NCBI RefSeq assembly: GCF_003014555.1
Contig: NZ_PYGE01000007.1
Location: 62,001-126,000 of the forward strand
Reading direction: 5' to 3'
DNA from: Haloactinopolyspora alba
GTDB taxonomy: Bacteria; Actinomycetota; Actinomycetes; Jiangellales; Jiangellaceae
DNA: 64,000 nt
The notes beneath the pieces were generated by a model that made no database searches, was not told the origin of the DNA, and saw only the letters and a list, made by a program, of their open reading frames with translations. Of this stretch, positions 1 through 9,089 are shown one piece after another. The first letter of the stretch is position 1, and each line of letters starts with the position of its first letter. The position numbers and the translations under genes are program-made.

Positions 1-693
1 GCGCCGGCGCCGGCCGGGCGCCGTGCGTTGCCCGGGTGCCGCGCGTCCGCGATCCCGGTTCCACCGGACGACGCCCGCGGTGACCGCTGCCAGAACCGCC
101 GCGGCCACGACGGCGATGACGCCTTTCTGGAAGGTGCCGGAGTACTCCTCGACCCGGTGCCAGTTCTCGCCCAGCTGGTAACCGGCGAGGACGAAGACGG
201 CGTTCCAGATCAGGCTGCCCAGTGTGGTGAGCACCAGGAACGACGGCAGTGACATCCGGGAGACCCCGGCGGGCACGGAGATGAAACTCCGGAAGATCGG
301 GATCATCCGCCCGAAGAACACCGTTTTCGGGCCGTGCCGGTCGAACCATGCCTCGGTCCGGTCCACGTCCGTGATCTTGATCAACGGCAGCGCGGTCAGG
401 ATCGCCCGGGTGCGGTCGCGGCCGATGGCCGCACCCACGGCGTACCAGACGAGCGCGCCGACGACCGAACCCAGCGTCGTCCAGACGAGGGCAGCAGGCA
501 GGCTCATGCCGCCGTGGCTGGCAGTGAATCCGGCGACGGGCAGGATGATCTCGCTGGGCAGCGGCGGGAAGACGTTCTCGGCGGCGATGGCGAGCCCGGC
601 TCCGACGGCGCCCATCGACTCCATCAGGTCGACGGCCCAGCCGGCGAGCCCGGAGAGTTCGGCAGTGTCGGTCGTGGTCTGCGGGAGTGTCAT
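1..693 (-). CDS. DedA family membrane protein, C-terminus beyond the window edge
   Basis: Reading the minus strand from ATG at 693 gives 231 codons with no stop before the edge, so the gene is truncated only by the window. The protein opens MTLPQTTTDTAELSG, followed by a hydrophobic stretch with the DedA signature ENVFPPLPSEIILP (about residues 40-53). Further on is FFGRMIPIFRSFISVPAG (about 130-147), the conserved arginine-containing loop of DedA/VTT proteins, and then two more membrane spans. DedA proteins are inner-membrane proteins linked to lipid-carrier flipping and membrane homeostasis; the substrate here cannot be told. The gene diverges from the deacetylase at 926. The last visible residues are rich in Arg, Gly and Pro, as in a cytoplasmic tail. 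Confidence 0.9.
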   Translation of the reverse strand, partial: MTLPQTTTDTAELSGLAGWAVDLMESMGAVGAGLAIAAENVFPPLPSEIILPVAGFTASHGGMSLPAALVWTTLGSVVGALVWYAVGAAIGRDRTRAILTALPLIKITDVDRTEAWFDRHGPKTVFFGRMIPIFRSFISVPAGVSRMSLPSFLVLTTLGSLIWNAVFVLAGYQLGENWHRVEEYSGTFQKGVIAVVAAAVLAAVTAGVVRWNRDRGRAAPGQRTAPGRRRR

Positions 694-925
694 GATCGCG
701 ACGCTAGGGTTCGGGCGGGTGCCGTGCCGATGGTGCCGGCCACCGGGACGGTTGCGGTTTCCCGCAGCCGCGGGGTGCGGACCTCCGCAACGCCCGGGGA
801 CCTGGCGCACCCGACCGAAAATGTTGATCACTCCGGCGTGCCGGTCCGGGATGGCCGCGTGGAGCGAGTAGCGTCCTTTGTCCGTAACGAGGTGAATCTG
901 CCGAGACCGCCGAGGTGGTGAGTCC

Positions 926-1717
926 GTGTCACCCACCCAGCTGCGTTCGGCCGCCGCCGTGCTGGTTCTGGCCATCGCGGTCATCGCCGCAGCGGCGCAC
1001 CGGGGCCCGGTGGACAGCGCCGCCGCGGGCGCGGCTGGTGCGGGGCCGGCCAAGACCGTGGAGGTGCCCGGCCCGTTCGTGCCGGCCGACGCCGGACCGT
1101 CCATGCCCGAGGTGGACTCGCTGGGTACCCGGCATCTGACCGGCCGTGCCGGCAAGACCGTCGCGCTGACGTTCGACGACGGGCCGCACCCGGGCCAGAC
1201 GCCTCAGGTGCTGCGGATCCTGCGGGACTACGATGTCACGGCGACGTTCTGTGTCGTGGAACCGAACGTTCGGCGGCACCAGGACCTGGTCCGCGAGATC
1301 GTCGCCGACGGGCACACCCTGTGCAACCACACCGTCAGCCACGACTCCCGGCTTCCCGAACGTCCCGCCGGGCGCATCGACGACGAGATCGGCACCGTCG
1401 TGCGGGCGATCGACGACGTGGTGCCGGAGGCCGCCGTGCCGTTCTTCCGCGCACCCGGCGGGAACTTCGCGGCGAACGTGAACGCCGTCGCCGACGGTTA
1501 CGGCGAGCAGCCGCTCGGGTGGAGCATCGACCCCGAGGACTGGCGCGACCAGACGACACGGCGCATCCGCGACGAGGTCATCCAGCGGATGCATCCGGGT
1601 GCGGTGGTGCTGCTGCACGACGGCGGCGGCGACAGGTCCGCGACGATCGCGGCGCTGCCGCGCATCATCGAGACGGTGCGTGCCGCCGGTTACGAGTTCG
1701 TGGTGCCCAGGGCGTGA
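926..1717 (+). CDS. Polysaccharide deacetylase (NodB homology domain), secreted or membrane-anchored
   Basis: 263 aa from GTG at 926, with a purine-rich stretch (GAGGTGG) just upstream. An N-terminal hydrophobic segment (about residues 5-25) looks like a signal peptide or anchor, followed by a short Ala/Pro-rich linker. The NodB domain (about 75-255) has all five motifs: TFDDGPHP with the catalytic Asp pair, NHTVSHD as the metal-binding His motif, FRAPGGNF, WSIDPEDWRD and VVLLHDGG. Carbohydrate esterase family 4 enzymes remove acetyl groups from peptidoglycan, chitin or related N-acetylated sugars outside the membrane. The substrate is not predictable. It diverges from the DedA gene, and the HHH protein gene starts 46 bp downstream. 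Confidence 0.9.
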   Translation: MSPTQLRSAAAVLVLAIAVIAAAAHRGPVDSAAAGAAGAGPAKTVEVPGPFVPADAGPSMPEVDSLGTRHLTGRAGKTVALTFDDGPHPGQTPQVLRILRDYDVTATFCVVEPNVRRHQDLVREIVADGHTLCNHTVSHDSRLPERPAGRIDDEIGTVVRAIDDVVPEAAVPFFRAPGGNFAANVNAVADGYGEQPLGWSIDPEDWRDQTTRRIRDEVIQRMHPGAVVLLHDGGGDRSATIAALPRIIETVRAAGYEFVVPRA

Positions 1718-1763
1718 CCACGGCGCGGGCGGCGACCGGCACGGATGTGGCATCCTGAGTCCG

Positions 1764-2438
1764 GTGGGAGATCATCGGAGCTCGGCAGCAGGCAACTCGG
1801 TGGTTGCGGCGCTGCTACGCGCGCTCGGACAGGGTCTGTGGATGTTGCTGCCCGTCCTCAGTTTCACGATCCTCGCCTGGGTGCCGGCGGCGCAGGCCTG
1901 GTGGCGTGGGCGCAGCGCGGGCTGGCTGACGACCGCGGTCGGGCTGCTTCTCGCCTCCGTCGGCGTGCTGTACGGCATGGGCAGCGACCGCGACGGGGCC
2001 GGCTGGGGGCTGCTGCTTATCGGCAACGGGATCGGTGGGGTCGCCGCCGCCGTGATGGCGCGCCCGGTCGTGTTCAACAAGCGCGACGACACCGACCCGG
2101 CGATCAGGGGCGTGCTCCGCGACCGGGAACGGCGCACGCGTGCCCGTGAGATCGCCGAAAGCGATCCGTCGATGGCGCTGGAGCTGAACATCGGCCGCCC
2201 GGACGTGCCGGGCGCCTATGCCGATGGCGGCCTGATCGATCTCAACAACGCGAGCGCGGCGGGCATCGTGCGGGTGCTCGGCTGGACGACCACGACGGCC
2301 GAGCGGTTCGTCACCGAGCGGGACACCCGTCGCGGCTACGCGTCGCTGACCGAGATCGTCGCGTTGTCCGGGTTCGACCCCAGAACGTTCGACGGCCACG
2401 CCGACCGGATCGTGGTGCTGCCGTACCGGCCGCGGTGA
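1764..2438 (+). CDS. Membrane protein with C-terminal helix-hairpin-helix (ComEA-like) domain
   Basis: 224 aa from GTG at 1764; a second GTG at 1800 is also possible. Upstream in-frame codons overlap the deacetylase gene and look non-coding. Three hydrophobic segments lie near the N-terminus (for example LWMLLPVLSFTILAWVPAA and WLTTAVGLLLASVGVLYG). They are followed by a charged linker and a C-terminal domain starting LIDLNNASAAGIVRVLG and continuing through GYASLTEIVALSGFDP. LNNAS and the following hairpins match the HhH motif of ComEA-type DNA-binding proteins. Such domains bind DNA non-specifically, but this arrangement (membrane segments first, domain presumably cytoplasmic) differs from classical ComEA. 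Its function is unknown. It ends one base before the converging oxidoreductase gene. Confidence 0.7.
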   Translation: MGDHRSSAAGNSVVAALLRALGQGLWMLLPVLSFTILAWVPAAQAWWRGRSAGWLTTAVGLLLASVGVLYGMGSDRDGAGWGLLLIGNGIGGVAAAVMARPVVFNKRDDTDPAIRGVLRDRERRTRAREIAESDPSMALELNIGRPDVPGAYADGGLIDLNNASAAGIVRVLGWTTTTAERFVTERDTRRGYASLTEIVALSGFDPRTFDGHADRIVVLPYRPR

Positions 2439-2439
2439 G

Positions 2440-3795
2440 CTACGGCACGGGGGTGCCGAACACGGCGCCCGGGTCGTAGGCGGCCTTGACGGCGGCGAGG
2501 TGCTCGAGCACGTCCGGGGCGTACACCTCGGGCACGTGCGCGGCGGCGTCCGGTCCGGCCAGGAAGTTGGCGAACCGCCGTCCCGTCGACCAGGGCGCGA
2601 TCCGGCTCCACAACCCGTCCGGCGCGGGCTGTTCCGCGCTCGACACCGTCGCCACGCTGAACGCTGCGTCACGGTGCCCGATCGCGTCGGGAAAGTCGGG
2701 GCGCCGCGCCAGTGCCCCGCCGAGGTGACGCAGCTCCGTCATGATCGGCGCTCCCTGAGCCCCGGCGCCGGCCTCGGCGAGGACGGCGTCCGCCGCCGAT
2801 GCCGGCAGATCGCGTAGCATCAGGGAGTTCTCGCGGTAGGCCGACGGCTCGGTCGGATCGTCGTGCACGCGTGCGATCGCGCTGTAGGGCATCTCGTCGA
2901 CGGTGTCCGCGACGATGCCGCCGGCAGCGCGCAGCGGCGCTACGAGCCCGGCACCCGCCTCGGCCGTGCCGGTGTAGGCGATGCGGATGTGTACGACGTA
3001 TCGGCCGCGTAGGTGCGGAGGTATCGCCTCCACGTCCGGCAGGTGCATCAGGGCGAGCGACGAGTTCATGCTTTCGGGGACGGTTTCGGTCCACTGCCGC
3101 CACGTGTGCACCACCTCGGCGTCGGCGTCGCCGGTGAAGAACAGCCCACCGCCGTAAAGACGGCTGACCGGAACCAGCGCGATCTCCATCGAGGTCACCA
3201 GCCCGAAGCCGGCTTTTCCGCCGCCGCGCAGCGCCCGGAACAGGTCGGTCTCGGTGTCCGGCGACACGACGCGGGTCGCGCCGTCGGCCGTCACGAGCTC
3301 GAACCGGCGGGCATGGTCGGCGGCCCAGCCGTGGCTGCGGCCCAGGACCGGCAGGCCGCCGCCGAGGGTGTACGACACCGCGCCGACGAGCGGCGACGAG
3401 CCGTTCAGCGGCGCGAGCCCGTGCTCGGCGGCCCGGTCGATGACGTCCTGCCAGCGGACGCCGGCCTGCACCCGGGCGACGCGCCGACGCGGATCGACGG
3501 TGACGCGGTCCATCCGGCGGGTGGACACGAGCACGGCGCCGTCGGCCGCGACGGTCGCGCCGTGGCCGGCCGCCTGGACGGCGAGCGGGAGGCCGCGTGC
3601 GGCGGCGAACTCGACCGCGGCCACGGCGTCGGCCGTGCCGGTGGCGCCGACCACGACGGCGGGGTGGTGCCGGATCGACCGGTTGAAGCCGGCACGTTCG
3701 GTGTCGTAGCCCTTCTCGCCGGGGAGGTGGACGGGTCCGCGTACGCGCGCGGACAGCGGTGCGGTGTCGGCAGTGGACTGTGGGGTCGTCGTCAT
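2440..3795 (-). CDS. FAD-binding oxidoreductase, berberine-bridge/PCMH family
   Basis: 451 aa from ATG at 3795 (MTTTPQST); an upstream ATG at 3858 would add 21 residues that lie in the promoter region shared with the divergent LysR gene. The N-terminal half is a PCMH-type FAD domain: AVQAAGHGATVAADGAVLV contains the His that commonly links FAD, and LVGAVSYTLGGGLPVLGRS is the glycine-rich FAD loop. The position that is often a second flavin-linking Cys reads GSSP, so bicovalent attachment is unlikely. The C-terminus (YDPGAVFGTPVP) matches the berberine-bridge-enzyme tail. Members oxidise sugars, alcohols or secondary metabolites. The regulator at 3884 starts 88 bp away in the opposite direction and is the likely controller. 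Confidence 0.85.
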   Translation of the reverse strand: MTTTPQSTADTAPLSARVRGPVHLPGEKGYDTERAGFNRSIRHHPAVVVGATGTADAVAAVEFAAARGLPLAVQAAGHGATVAADGAVLVSTRRMDRVTVDPRRRVARVQAGVRWQDVIDRAAEHGLAPLNGSSPLVGAVSYTLGGGLPVLGRSHGWAADHARRFELVTADGATRVVSPDTETDLFRALRGGGKAGFGLVTSMEIALVPVSRLYGGGLFFTGDADAEVVHTWRQWTETVPESMNSSLALMHLPDVEAIPPHLRGRYVVHIRIAYTGTAEAGAGLVAPLRAAGGIVADTVDEMPYSAIARVHDDPTEPSAYRENSLMLRDLPASAADAVLAEAGAGAQGAPIMTELRHLGGALARRPDFPDAIGHRDAAFSVATVSSAEQPAPDGLWSRIAPWSTGRRFANFLAGPDAAAHVPEVYAPDVLEHLAAVKAAYDPGAVFGTPVP

Positions 3796-3883
3796 GGGTC
3801 CCAGTCCACCGGTGACCACGAGATCCAACCAGGGCCGATCTGTCCGTACAGTTATCACGAGGCGTGATGAACCGGGGTGGGCG

Positions 3884-4771
3884 ATGGAGTTACGGCAGCT
3901 GGTCTACTTCGTCGCGGTCGCCGACGAGGGCGGGTTCGCCCGTGCGGCGCAGCGGCTGCACATCGTCCAGCCCGCCGTGAGCCAGCAGGTCCGCCGGCTG
4001 GAGCGCGAGCTGAACGTGCAGCTGTTCGACCGGTCGACCAGGCACGTCCGGCTGACGGCAGCGGGCGAGCGGCTGTTGCCCGAAGCGCGCGAGATCGTCG
4101 CGGGTACCGAGCGCGTCCGCCGGTTGGCCGCCGAGATCGCCCACGAGCAGGAAAGCGTGCTCCGCCTCTCGGCCGGCCCTGCGCTCGGTGAGGCCGCGCT
4201 GGCGGTGCTGGACCGGCTCCGGACGTCGGAGCCTCCGGTCCGGGTGCGGATGAGCAAACTGGGACTGGCCGAGCGCCTCGACGCGGTGCGTGCCGGCACC
4301 GCGCACGCCGCGCTGGTGCGCATCCTGGCGGCGGCTCCCGGCCTCGAGATGGTGCCGCTGTGGACGGAACCGCTCTACGTCGCGCTGCCGGCCACGCACC
4401 CGCTGGCAGCGGCGCCGGAGGTCGGCCTCGAGGACCTGGCCGAGATGCCGGTACGGCTCGCGCCCCGGGAACGGAACCCGCCGTTCGTCGACCTGATGCG
4501 CCGTGCGTTCCGGTCGGCGGGTATATCACCGCCGATGGGGCCGGAGTTCACGAACCTGCACGACACGCTCACCGACCTCGCGGAGGCCGGACCGTCGTGG
4601 ACGGTCTTCTACCGCGTCGGCCAGCCGCCCGAGGTCACCGGCGTGGTGTATCGCGAGTTGGGCGAGCCGGCCGCGACGACGTACCTCGCCGTGCCGCCCG
4701 GCCCGCCCGCCGAGCCGGTGCGGCGGCTGCTCGACGCCGCGGCCTCGGCCGACCGGGCACAACGGCGATGA
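3884..4771 (+). CDS. LysR family transcriptional regulator
   Basis: 295 aa starting at ATG 3884 (MELRQLVYFVAVADEGG), the canonical LysR N-terminus. The winged helix-turn-helix (about residues 1-60) contains RAAQRLHIVQPAVSQQVRRL and LFDRSTRHVRLT. The rest is a LysR substrate-binding domain (about 90-290) that would sense a small co-inducer. It sits head to head with the FAD oxidoreductase at 2440-3795. LysR proteins commonly bind such divergent intergenic regions, repress themselves and activate the neighbour, so control of that enzyme is the natural inference. Confidence 0.9.
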   Translation: MELRQLVYFVAVADEGGFARAAQRLHIVQPAVSQQVRRLERELNVQLFDRSTRHVRLTAAGERLLPEAREIVAGTERVRRLAAEIAHEQESVLRLSAGPALGEAALAVLDRLRTSEPPVRVRMSKLGLAERLDAVRAGTAHAALVRILAAAPGLEMVPLWTEPLYVALPATHPLAAAPEVGLEDLAEMPVRLAPRERNPPFVDLMRRAFRSAGISPPMGPEFTNLHDTLTDLAEAGPSWTVFYRVGQPPEVTGVVYRELGEPAATTYLAVPPGPPAEPVRRLLDAAASADRAQRR

Positions 4772-4879
4772 CGACGCCGCCCGTGGTTGTGGCGATCCGC
4801 CGACGGTTCACCGCATCGTGAGCGTCGTCCGGTCCTCCACGGGCCGGGCGTCGTGACGAAAACGAAACCTCCCGCCCTC

Positions 4880-4917
4880 TTGACGGTTACCGGCCGGTGG
4901 TGGTTAAACGTATAACC
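4880..4917 (+). promoter_or_regulatory. Promoter and LacI-type operator of the lacI-sugar ABC-sulfatase operon
   Basis: TTGACG at 4880-4885 lies 18 bp before TTAAAC at 4904-4909, a plausible -35/-10 pair. The 16-bp near-palindrome GGTTAAACGTATAACC (4902-4917) covers the -10 box and ends on the base before the lacI ATG. It has the central CG typical of LacI-family operators, with one mismatched pair. There is no Shine-Dalgarno sequence, so the transcript may begin at or next to the ATG (leaderless). A repressor bound here would block the whole operon. Confidence 0.65.
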
Positions 4918-5943
4918 ATGACGCGCTCGAACCAATCGACGTCGCGGGACGTGGCGGCCCGTGCGGGCGTGTCGGTGGCGACCGTGTCGTACGTGATGAA
5001 CGGGCGCACCGACCGCCGCATCCCGGCCGAGACGCGCGAGCGCGTCCTCGAGGCGGCCGAAGAGCTGGCGTACGCGCCCAACCGGTCGGCGCGCAGCCTG
5101 CGGCGTCGCCGCACCGAGCAGGTCTGCCTCGTCGTGGGTTCGATCGGCGTCCCCGCGTACGACCAGCTGGCTCGTGACGTGCATCTGCGCGCCGACGAGG
5201 CCGGCTACGGCGTCATCACGCTCGTGGTCGACTCCGCGGCACGCGCGGAGAAGGCCGTCGCACTGTTGCACCAGCGCATCGCCGACGGCGCCGTCGTCGC
5301 ACCGAGCGTGCCGTATCTGTCGGAGGAGTCGCTGACCGGCATCGCGCGCAGCGGGCTGCCGCTGGTGGTGATGAGCAACACCGCGAAGCCGGACGGTTTC
5401 GACGTCGTACGAGCCCCGGAGGCAGCGGCCTGTACCCAGGCCCTCGATCATTTGTTCGGGAGCGGACGGCGGCGGATCGCCTTCATGGGCCACGAACACG
5501 AGCTCGACGACGATCCGCTGCCGTCCGAACGGTTGGACGCGTACCTGGACGCGCTCGACCGGCACGGCGCACCGCGGGACGGTTCGCTGATCGTCCGCGG
5601 CGCCAACGACCGGGTCGCGGCGTACCACGCCGCGACCGGCCTGCTCACCCGCGAAGACCGCCCGGACGCGATCTTCGCGGCGTCCGGGCGTGGTGCCGTC
5701 AGCGCCATCTGGGCGGCACGCGACGCGGACCTTTCCGTTCCCGACGACGTCGCGGTCCTGGGCTCCGGAAACCTGCCGGAGAGCCTGATCACGCGCCCCA
5801 CGCTCAGCACCGTCGGCCCGGCCGACGCGGATGACTTCACCGAGGTCGCCCGTCTGTTGTTCGACCGCATCTCCGCCGGCGTCCCCGCCGAGGGACGCGA
5901 GATCACCGACCCGTGGTCGTACAACCACCGCGGTTCGACCTGA
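4918..5943 (+). CDS. LacI family transcriptional repressor
   Basis: 341 aa from ATG at 4918 (MTRSNQSTSRDVAARAGVS); a GTG at 4897 would add seven residues but also lacks a ribosome-binding site. The N-terminal LacI helix-turn-helix (about residues 9-55) includes DVAARAGVSVATVSYVMNG and the hinge helix APNRSARSLR. The remainder is a periplasmic-binding-like sensor domain (about 65-335) that would bind a sugar. It is the first gene of an operon with a sugar-binding lipoprotein, two permeases and a sulfatase. It therefore probably represses that operon and itself through the palindrome touching its start codon, and is released by an imported or desulfated sugar. Confidence 0.93.
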   Translation: MTRSNQSTSRDVAARAGVSVATVSYVMNGRTDRRIPAETRERVLEAAEELAYAPNRSARSLRRRRTEQVCLVVGSIGVPAYDQLARDVHLRADEAGYGVITLVVDSAARAEKAVALLHQRIADGAVVAPSVPYLSEESLTGIARSGLPLVVMSNTAKPDGFDVVRAPEAAACTQALDHLFGSGRRRIAFMGHEHELDDDPLPSERLDAYLDALDRHGAPRDGSLIVRGANDRVAAYHAATGLLTREDRPDAIFAASGRGAVSAIWAARDADLSVPDDVAVLGSGNLPESLITRPTLSTVGPADADDFTEVARLLFDRISAGVPAEGREITDPWSYNHRGST

Positions 5944-5982
5944 CTCGCTTCCCGGCCTCGCCCTCCCGAAAGGAGAAAGACC

Positions 5983-7299
5983 GTGGCCATTCACACCCCC
6001 ACACGTCGTGACCTTCTGCGCTGGACCGGCGGTGGCGCACTCGCCGGGCTGGCGGCACCGCTGCTCGGTAGTTGCGCCGGTGCGCCGGAAGAGGACTCCG
6101 GGAGCACGTCCGGCGGCGACGACGGCGGCGGTTCCGGTGGCGACTTCACCGTCTACTGGAACGCCGGGCACGCCTACGCCGCGTACGACAAGGTGATCGC
6201 GGAGTTCGAGGAGGCGCACGGCGTCACCGTGAGCTTCCAGAAGTACCAATGGGACGACCTGCGCACCCGGCTGCTGTCCGACTTCGCCTCCGGAACCGTG
6301 CCCGACCTCGTCGAGGAGCCCGGCGGCTGGGTGCAGGAGTTCGCCATCTCCGGTGACGCGGTATCGCTGCAGCAGTACGTCGACAGCGACGGCGCCGAGA
6401 TGGGCTTCCCGGACGACTGGCAGCCCAGGACGATCTCGCGGAACTCCTACGAGGGCGAGGTCTACGGCATCCAGTTGCATCTGACCTGCATGATGCTGCT
6501 GTACAACCGCGGCATGTTCGACAGCGCCGGCGTGCAGCCGCCGACCGACTGGGGCAGCTTCCTCGACGTCGCCGAGAAGCTCACCGGCGACGGTGTCCAC
6601 GGCTTCGCGATGAACCAGGACGACGGCTACGGCTGGCCGTGGCTGCTGCAGAACGGCGTGCGCTACTACGACCCGGACACCAAGGGGCTGCTCGTGCCCC
6701 ACGACGCGGCGGCCGCCGCGCTGCAGTTCCAGGCCGACATGGCGCACAAACACGGAGTCTCGCCGGTCCCGACACCGGGCACCGACTACTCCGGGCCGCA
6801 GAAGCTGCTGTCGGCCGGGCGTGCGGCGATGATCATCACCGGGCCGTGGGACCTGCTGCCCATCGCCGAGACCAGCCCGGACCTCGATCTCGGCATCGCC
6901 CCGGCCCTGCACGAGGCGGAGCAGTCGACCGTGCAGGCGGGGACGAGCCTGTTCGTCCCGGCCAAGGCGAAGAGTCCCGACCTGGCCTGGGACTTCATCA
7001 AACGCATCACCGCGCTCGAGGTCGAGGTGGCCGCGACGAAGGAGGCCGGCATGCTCATGCCGCGGCTGTCCTGGGTCCAGGACCCCGTCGTCCAGGAGAA
7101 CGAGCGGTACGCCGCGTTCGCCGAGGGGTTCGCCTACGCCGTCGACACCAGTGAGAAGCTCCGGCTCACCGGCAAGAGCGGCGAGATCAACGAGCAGCTG
7201 TTCCAGACGCTGTACCAGGACGTCGTCATGAACAACACGCCGGCCACGGAGGCGCTCGACAGGTTCCTGGCCGCTGGCCAGAAGGTGCTGGCGAGCTGA
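5983..7299 (+). CDS. ABC transporter sugar-binding lipoprotein (family 1 solute-binding protein)
   Basis: 438 aa, GTG start with a good ribosome-binding site (AAAGGAGAAAG) upstream. The N-terminus has a twin-arginine motif (RRDLLRW, residues 8-14) and a lipobox LLGSC with Cys31, so it is probably exported folded by Tat and anchored as a lipoprotein. A Ser/Gly/Asp linker follows, then an extracellular solute-binding domain (WNAGHAYAAYDKVIAEFEEAHGV at its start, written here only as a landmark of about residues 50-70). It captures a sugar outside the cell and passes it to the permeases at 7305 and 8234. No ATPase gene is in the operon; such importers often share an MsiK-type ATPase encoded elsewhere. 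The sulfatase downstream suggests a sulfated or acidic saccharide. Confidence 0.93.
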   Translation: MAIHTPTRRDLLRWTGGGALAGLAAPLLGSCAGAPEEDSGSTSGGDDGGGSGGDFTVYWNAGHAYAAYDKVIAEFEEAHGVTVSFQKYQWDDLRTRLLSDFASGTVPDLVEEPGGWVQEFAISGDAVSLQQYVDSDGAEMGFPDDWQPRTISRNSYEGEVYGIQLHLTCMMLLYNRGMFDSAGVQPPTDWGSFLDVAEKLTGDGVHGFAMNQDDGYGWPWLLQNGVRYYDPDTKGLLVPHDAAAAALQFQADMAHKHGVSPVPTPGTDYSGPQKLLSAGRAAMIITGPWDLLPIAETSPDLDLGIAPALHEAEQSTVQAGTSLFVPAKAKSPDLAWDFIKRITALEVEVAATKEAGMLMPRLSWVQDPVVQENERYAAFAEGFAYAVDTSEKLRLTGKSGEINEQLFQTLYQDVVMNNTPATEALDRFLAAGQKVLAS

Positions 7300-7304
7300 G
7301 GCGG

Positions 7305-8234
7305 ATGAGACAGCTGACGACCGGACCGCCGCGCCGGCGTCGTCTGCGCGGACCGCTGGCGGTGTTCGCGCCGTCACTCAACCGGCGCTACGTGCTGACG
7401 GCCTACGCATTTCTCATACCGGCGTTCGCGTTCTTCGGGCTGATGTTCTATCTCCCCATCGCGAACATCATCACGAACTCGTTCAACACGGGCCCGCAGG
7501 CCAACCAGTTCGCCGGGCTCGAGAACTACACGCGGGCGTTCGAGGACGCGTCCGTGCAGAACTCGTTCACGGTCACGTTCATCTTCGGCGCCGCAACGAC
7601 GATCGGCGCGATCGTCATCGGGCTCGCGCTGGCCCTGCTGCTCAACCAGCCGCTGCGGGGCCGGGTGGTGTTCCGTGCCGCGTTGCTGGTGCCGTATCTC
7701 ACGTCCGTCGCGATCGTCGGGCTGCTGTGGCGCAACATCCTCGACCCGCAGCTGGGGATCCTGAACCGGCTGCTCATGGATCTGGGCCTGCCCACGCAGT
7801 CGTGGCTGAACACGCACCCGCTGGCGACGATCATCGCGGTCACGTTGTGGATGACGGTCGGCTACACGATGGTGCTGTTCCTGGCCGGGCTCCAGGGCAT
7901 CCCGGAGCAGTACCACGAGGCCGCCACCGTGGACGGGGCGAGTCCGTGGCAGCGGTTCTGGCGCATCACGTTGCCGCTGCTGGCGCCGACGACACTGTTC
8001 GTGTCGGTGATGGCGGTGATCAGCGGCCTGCAGGCCTTCGGACAGGCCTACATCATCACCGGTGGCGGGCCGGCGAACGCGACGGATCTGTACATCTTCC
8101 ACGTGTTCAACGTGGCGTTCACGTCCCGCGACTTCGGCTACGCGTCGGCGTTGTCGTTCCTGCTGTTCATCGTGATCGTGATCTTCACGGTGATCCAGCT
8201 GCGGGTCGGCCGGCGGAACGAGGTGCAGTACTGA
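7305..8234 (+). CDS. ABC sugar transporter permease (MalF/UgpA type)
   Basis: 309 aa, beginning 5 bp after the binding-protein gene. A basic N-terminal tail is followed by six predicted membrane spans. The EAA loop that docks with the ATPase is clear: EQYHEAATVDGASPWQRFW (about residues 205-223). It forms the transmembrane channel together with the permease at 8234, whose ATG overlaps this gene's stop (TGATG), so the two are translationally coupled. It belongs to the carbohydrate uptake transporter 1 family. The substrate is inferred only from context. Confidence 0.93.
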   Translation: MRQLTTGPPRRRRLRGPLAVFAPSLNRRYVLTAYAFLIPAFAFFGLMFYLPIANIITNSFNTGPQANQFAGLENYTRAFEDASVQNSFTVTFIFGAATTIGAIVIGLALALLLNQPLRGRVVFRAALLVPYLTSVAIVGLLWRNILDPQLGILNRLLMDLGLPTQSWLNTHPLATIIAVTLWMTVGYTMVLFLAGLQGIPEQYHEAATVDGASPWQRFWRITLPLLAPTTLFVSVMAVISGLQAFGQAYIITGGGPANATDLYIFHVFNVAFTSRDFGYASALSFLLFIVIVIFTVIQLRVGRRNEVQY

Positions 8235-9061
8235 TGCGGCGCGGACCCACCATGACCGCCCGGATCGGCAGCTACGGCGTGCTCGGGGTGGTGGGCGCCA
8301 TCACGGTGCTTCCCCTGTTGTACATGGGCGCGCTGTCGCTGCAGACCGAGGCGGAGACGCTGTCGGCGAACCCGGTGCTGTGGCCGGAGACCCCGCAGTT
8401 CGGCAACTACGCGGAGCTGTTCGAGCGCGCGCCGTTCGGTAACTTCATCATCAACAGCATCGTCGTCACCGGCGGCATCACCGTCGCCCACCTGGTCTTC
8501 GACCCGCTGGTGGGCTACGTGTTCGCGAAGTTCCGGTTCCCGCTGCGGAACACGCTGTTCATCGCGCTGCTGACAACGTTGATGATGCCACTGTTCGTGC
8601 GGATGATCCCGCTCTACGTGATGATGTCCAACCTGGGGTGGTTGAACAGCTATCAGGCGCTGATCGTGCCGTTCCTGATGGACGCGTTCGGCATCTTCCT
8701 GATGCGCCAGTTCATCCAGCCGATCCCGGACGACCTGATCCAGGCGGCACGGATCGACGGGGCCTCCGAGTTGCGGATCTACGCAAGGGTGATCCTGCCG
8801 CAGGTCAAGCCGGCTCTGGCGGTCCTGGGCCTGTTCACGTTCGTGTTCCAGTGGAACGAGTTCCTGTGGCCGCTCGTGGCGACCACGACCGAGGACATGC
8901 GAACGATTCCGGTCGGGCTGACGTTGTTCAACCAGGAATACTTCACCCTGTGGCACCTGACTGCGGCGGGTTCGGTGATCCTGTTCGTGCCGACGGTGTT
9001 GTTGTTCCTGTTCAGCCAGCGCTACTTCGTGCGTGGCATCACGTTGAGCGGGCTCAAGTGA
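8234..9061 (+). CDS. ABC sugar transporter permease (MalG/UgpE type)
   Basis: 275 aa from the ATG that overlaps the previous stop codon; ATG at 8252 is an alternative. Six membrane spans are predicted, and the EAA loop reads DDLIQAARIDGASELRIYA (about residues 163-181). The region NEFLWPL near the end of the fifth segment is typical of MalG-like permeases. It is the partner of the permease at 7305. The operon continues 28 bp later into the sulfatase, which ties transport to desulfation. Confidence 0.93.
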   Translation: MRRGPTMTARIGSYGVLGVVGAITVLPLLYMGALSLQTEAETLSANPVLWPETPQFGNYAELFERAPFGNFIINSIVVTGGITVAHLVFDPLVGYVFAKFRFPLRNTLFIALLTTLMMPLFVRMIPLYVMMSNLGWLNSYQALIVPFLMDAFGIFLMRQFIQPIPDDLIQAARIDGASELRIYARVILPQVKPALAVLGLFTFVFQWNEFLWPLVATTTEDMRTIPVGLTLFNQEYFTLWHLTAAGSVILFVPTVLLFLFSQRYFVRGITLSGLK

Positions 9062-9089
9062 CGAACTACTGCAAAAGGGGGAAACCCGT

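Noticed and set aside
3796-3883. A LysR T-N11-A operator in the gap between the oxidoreductase and LysR genes
   Set aside because: No convincing dyad of this form could be picked out by eye.
4609-7377. 922-codon open frame on the minus strand across lacI and the binding-protein gene
   Set aside because: It mirrors well-supported genes on the other strand, is low in family-like motifs and rich in Arg/Val/Gly, and arises from high third-position GC.
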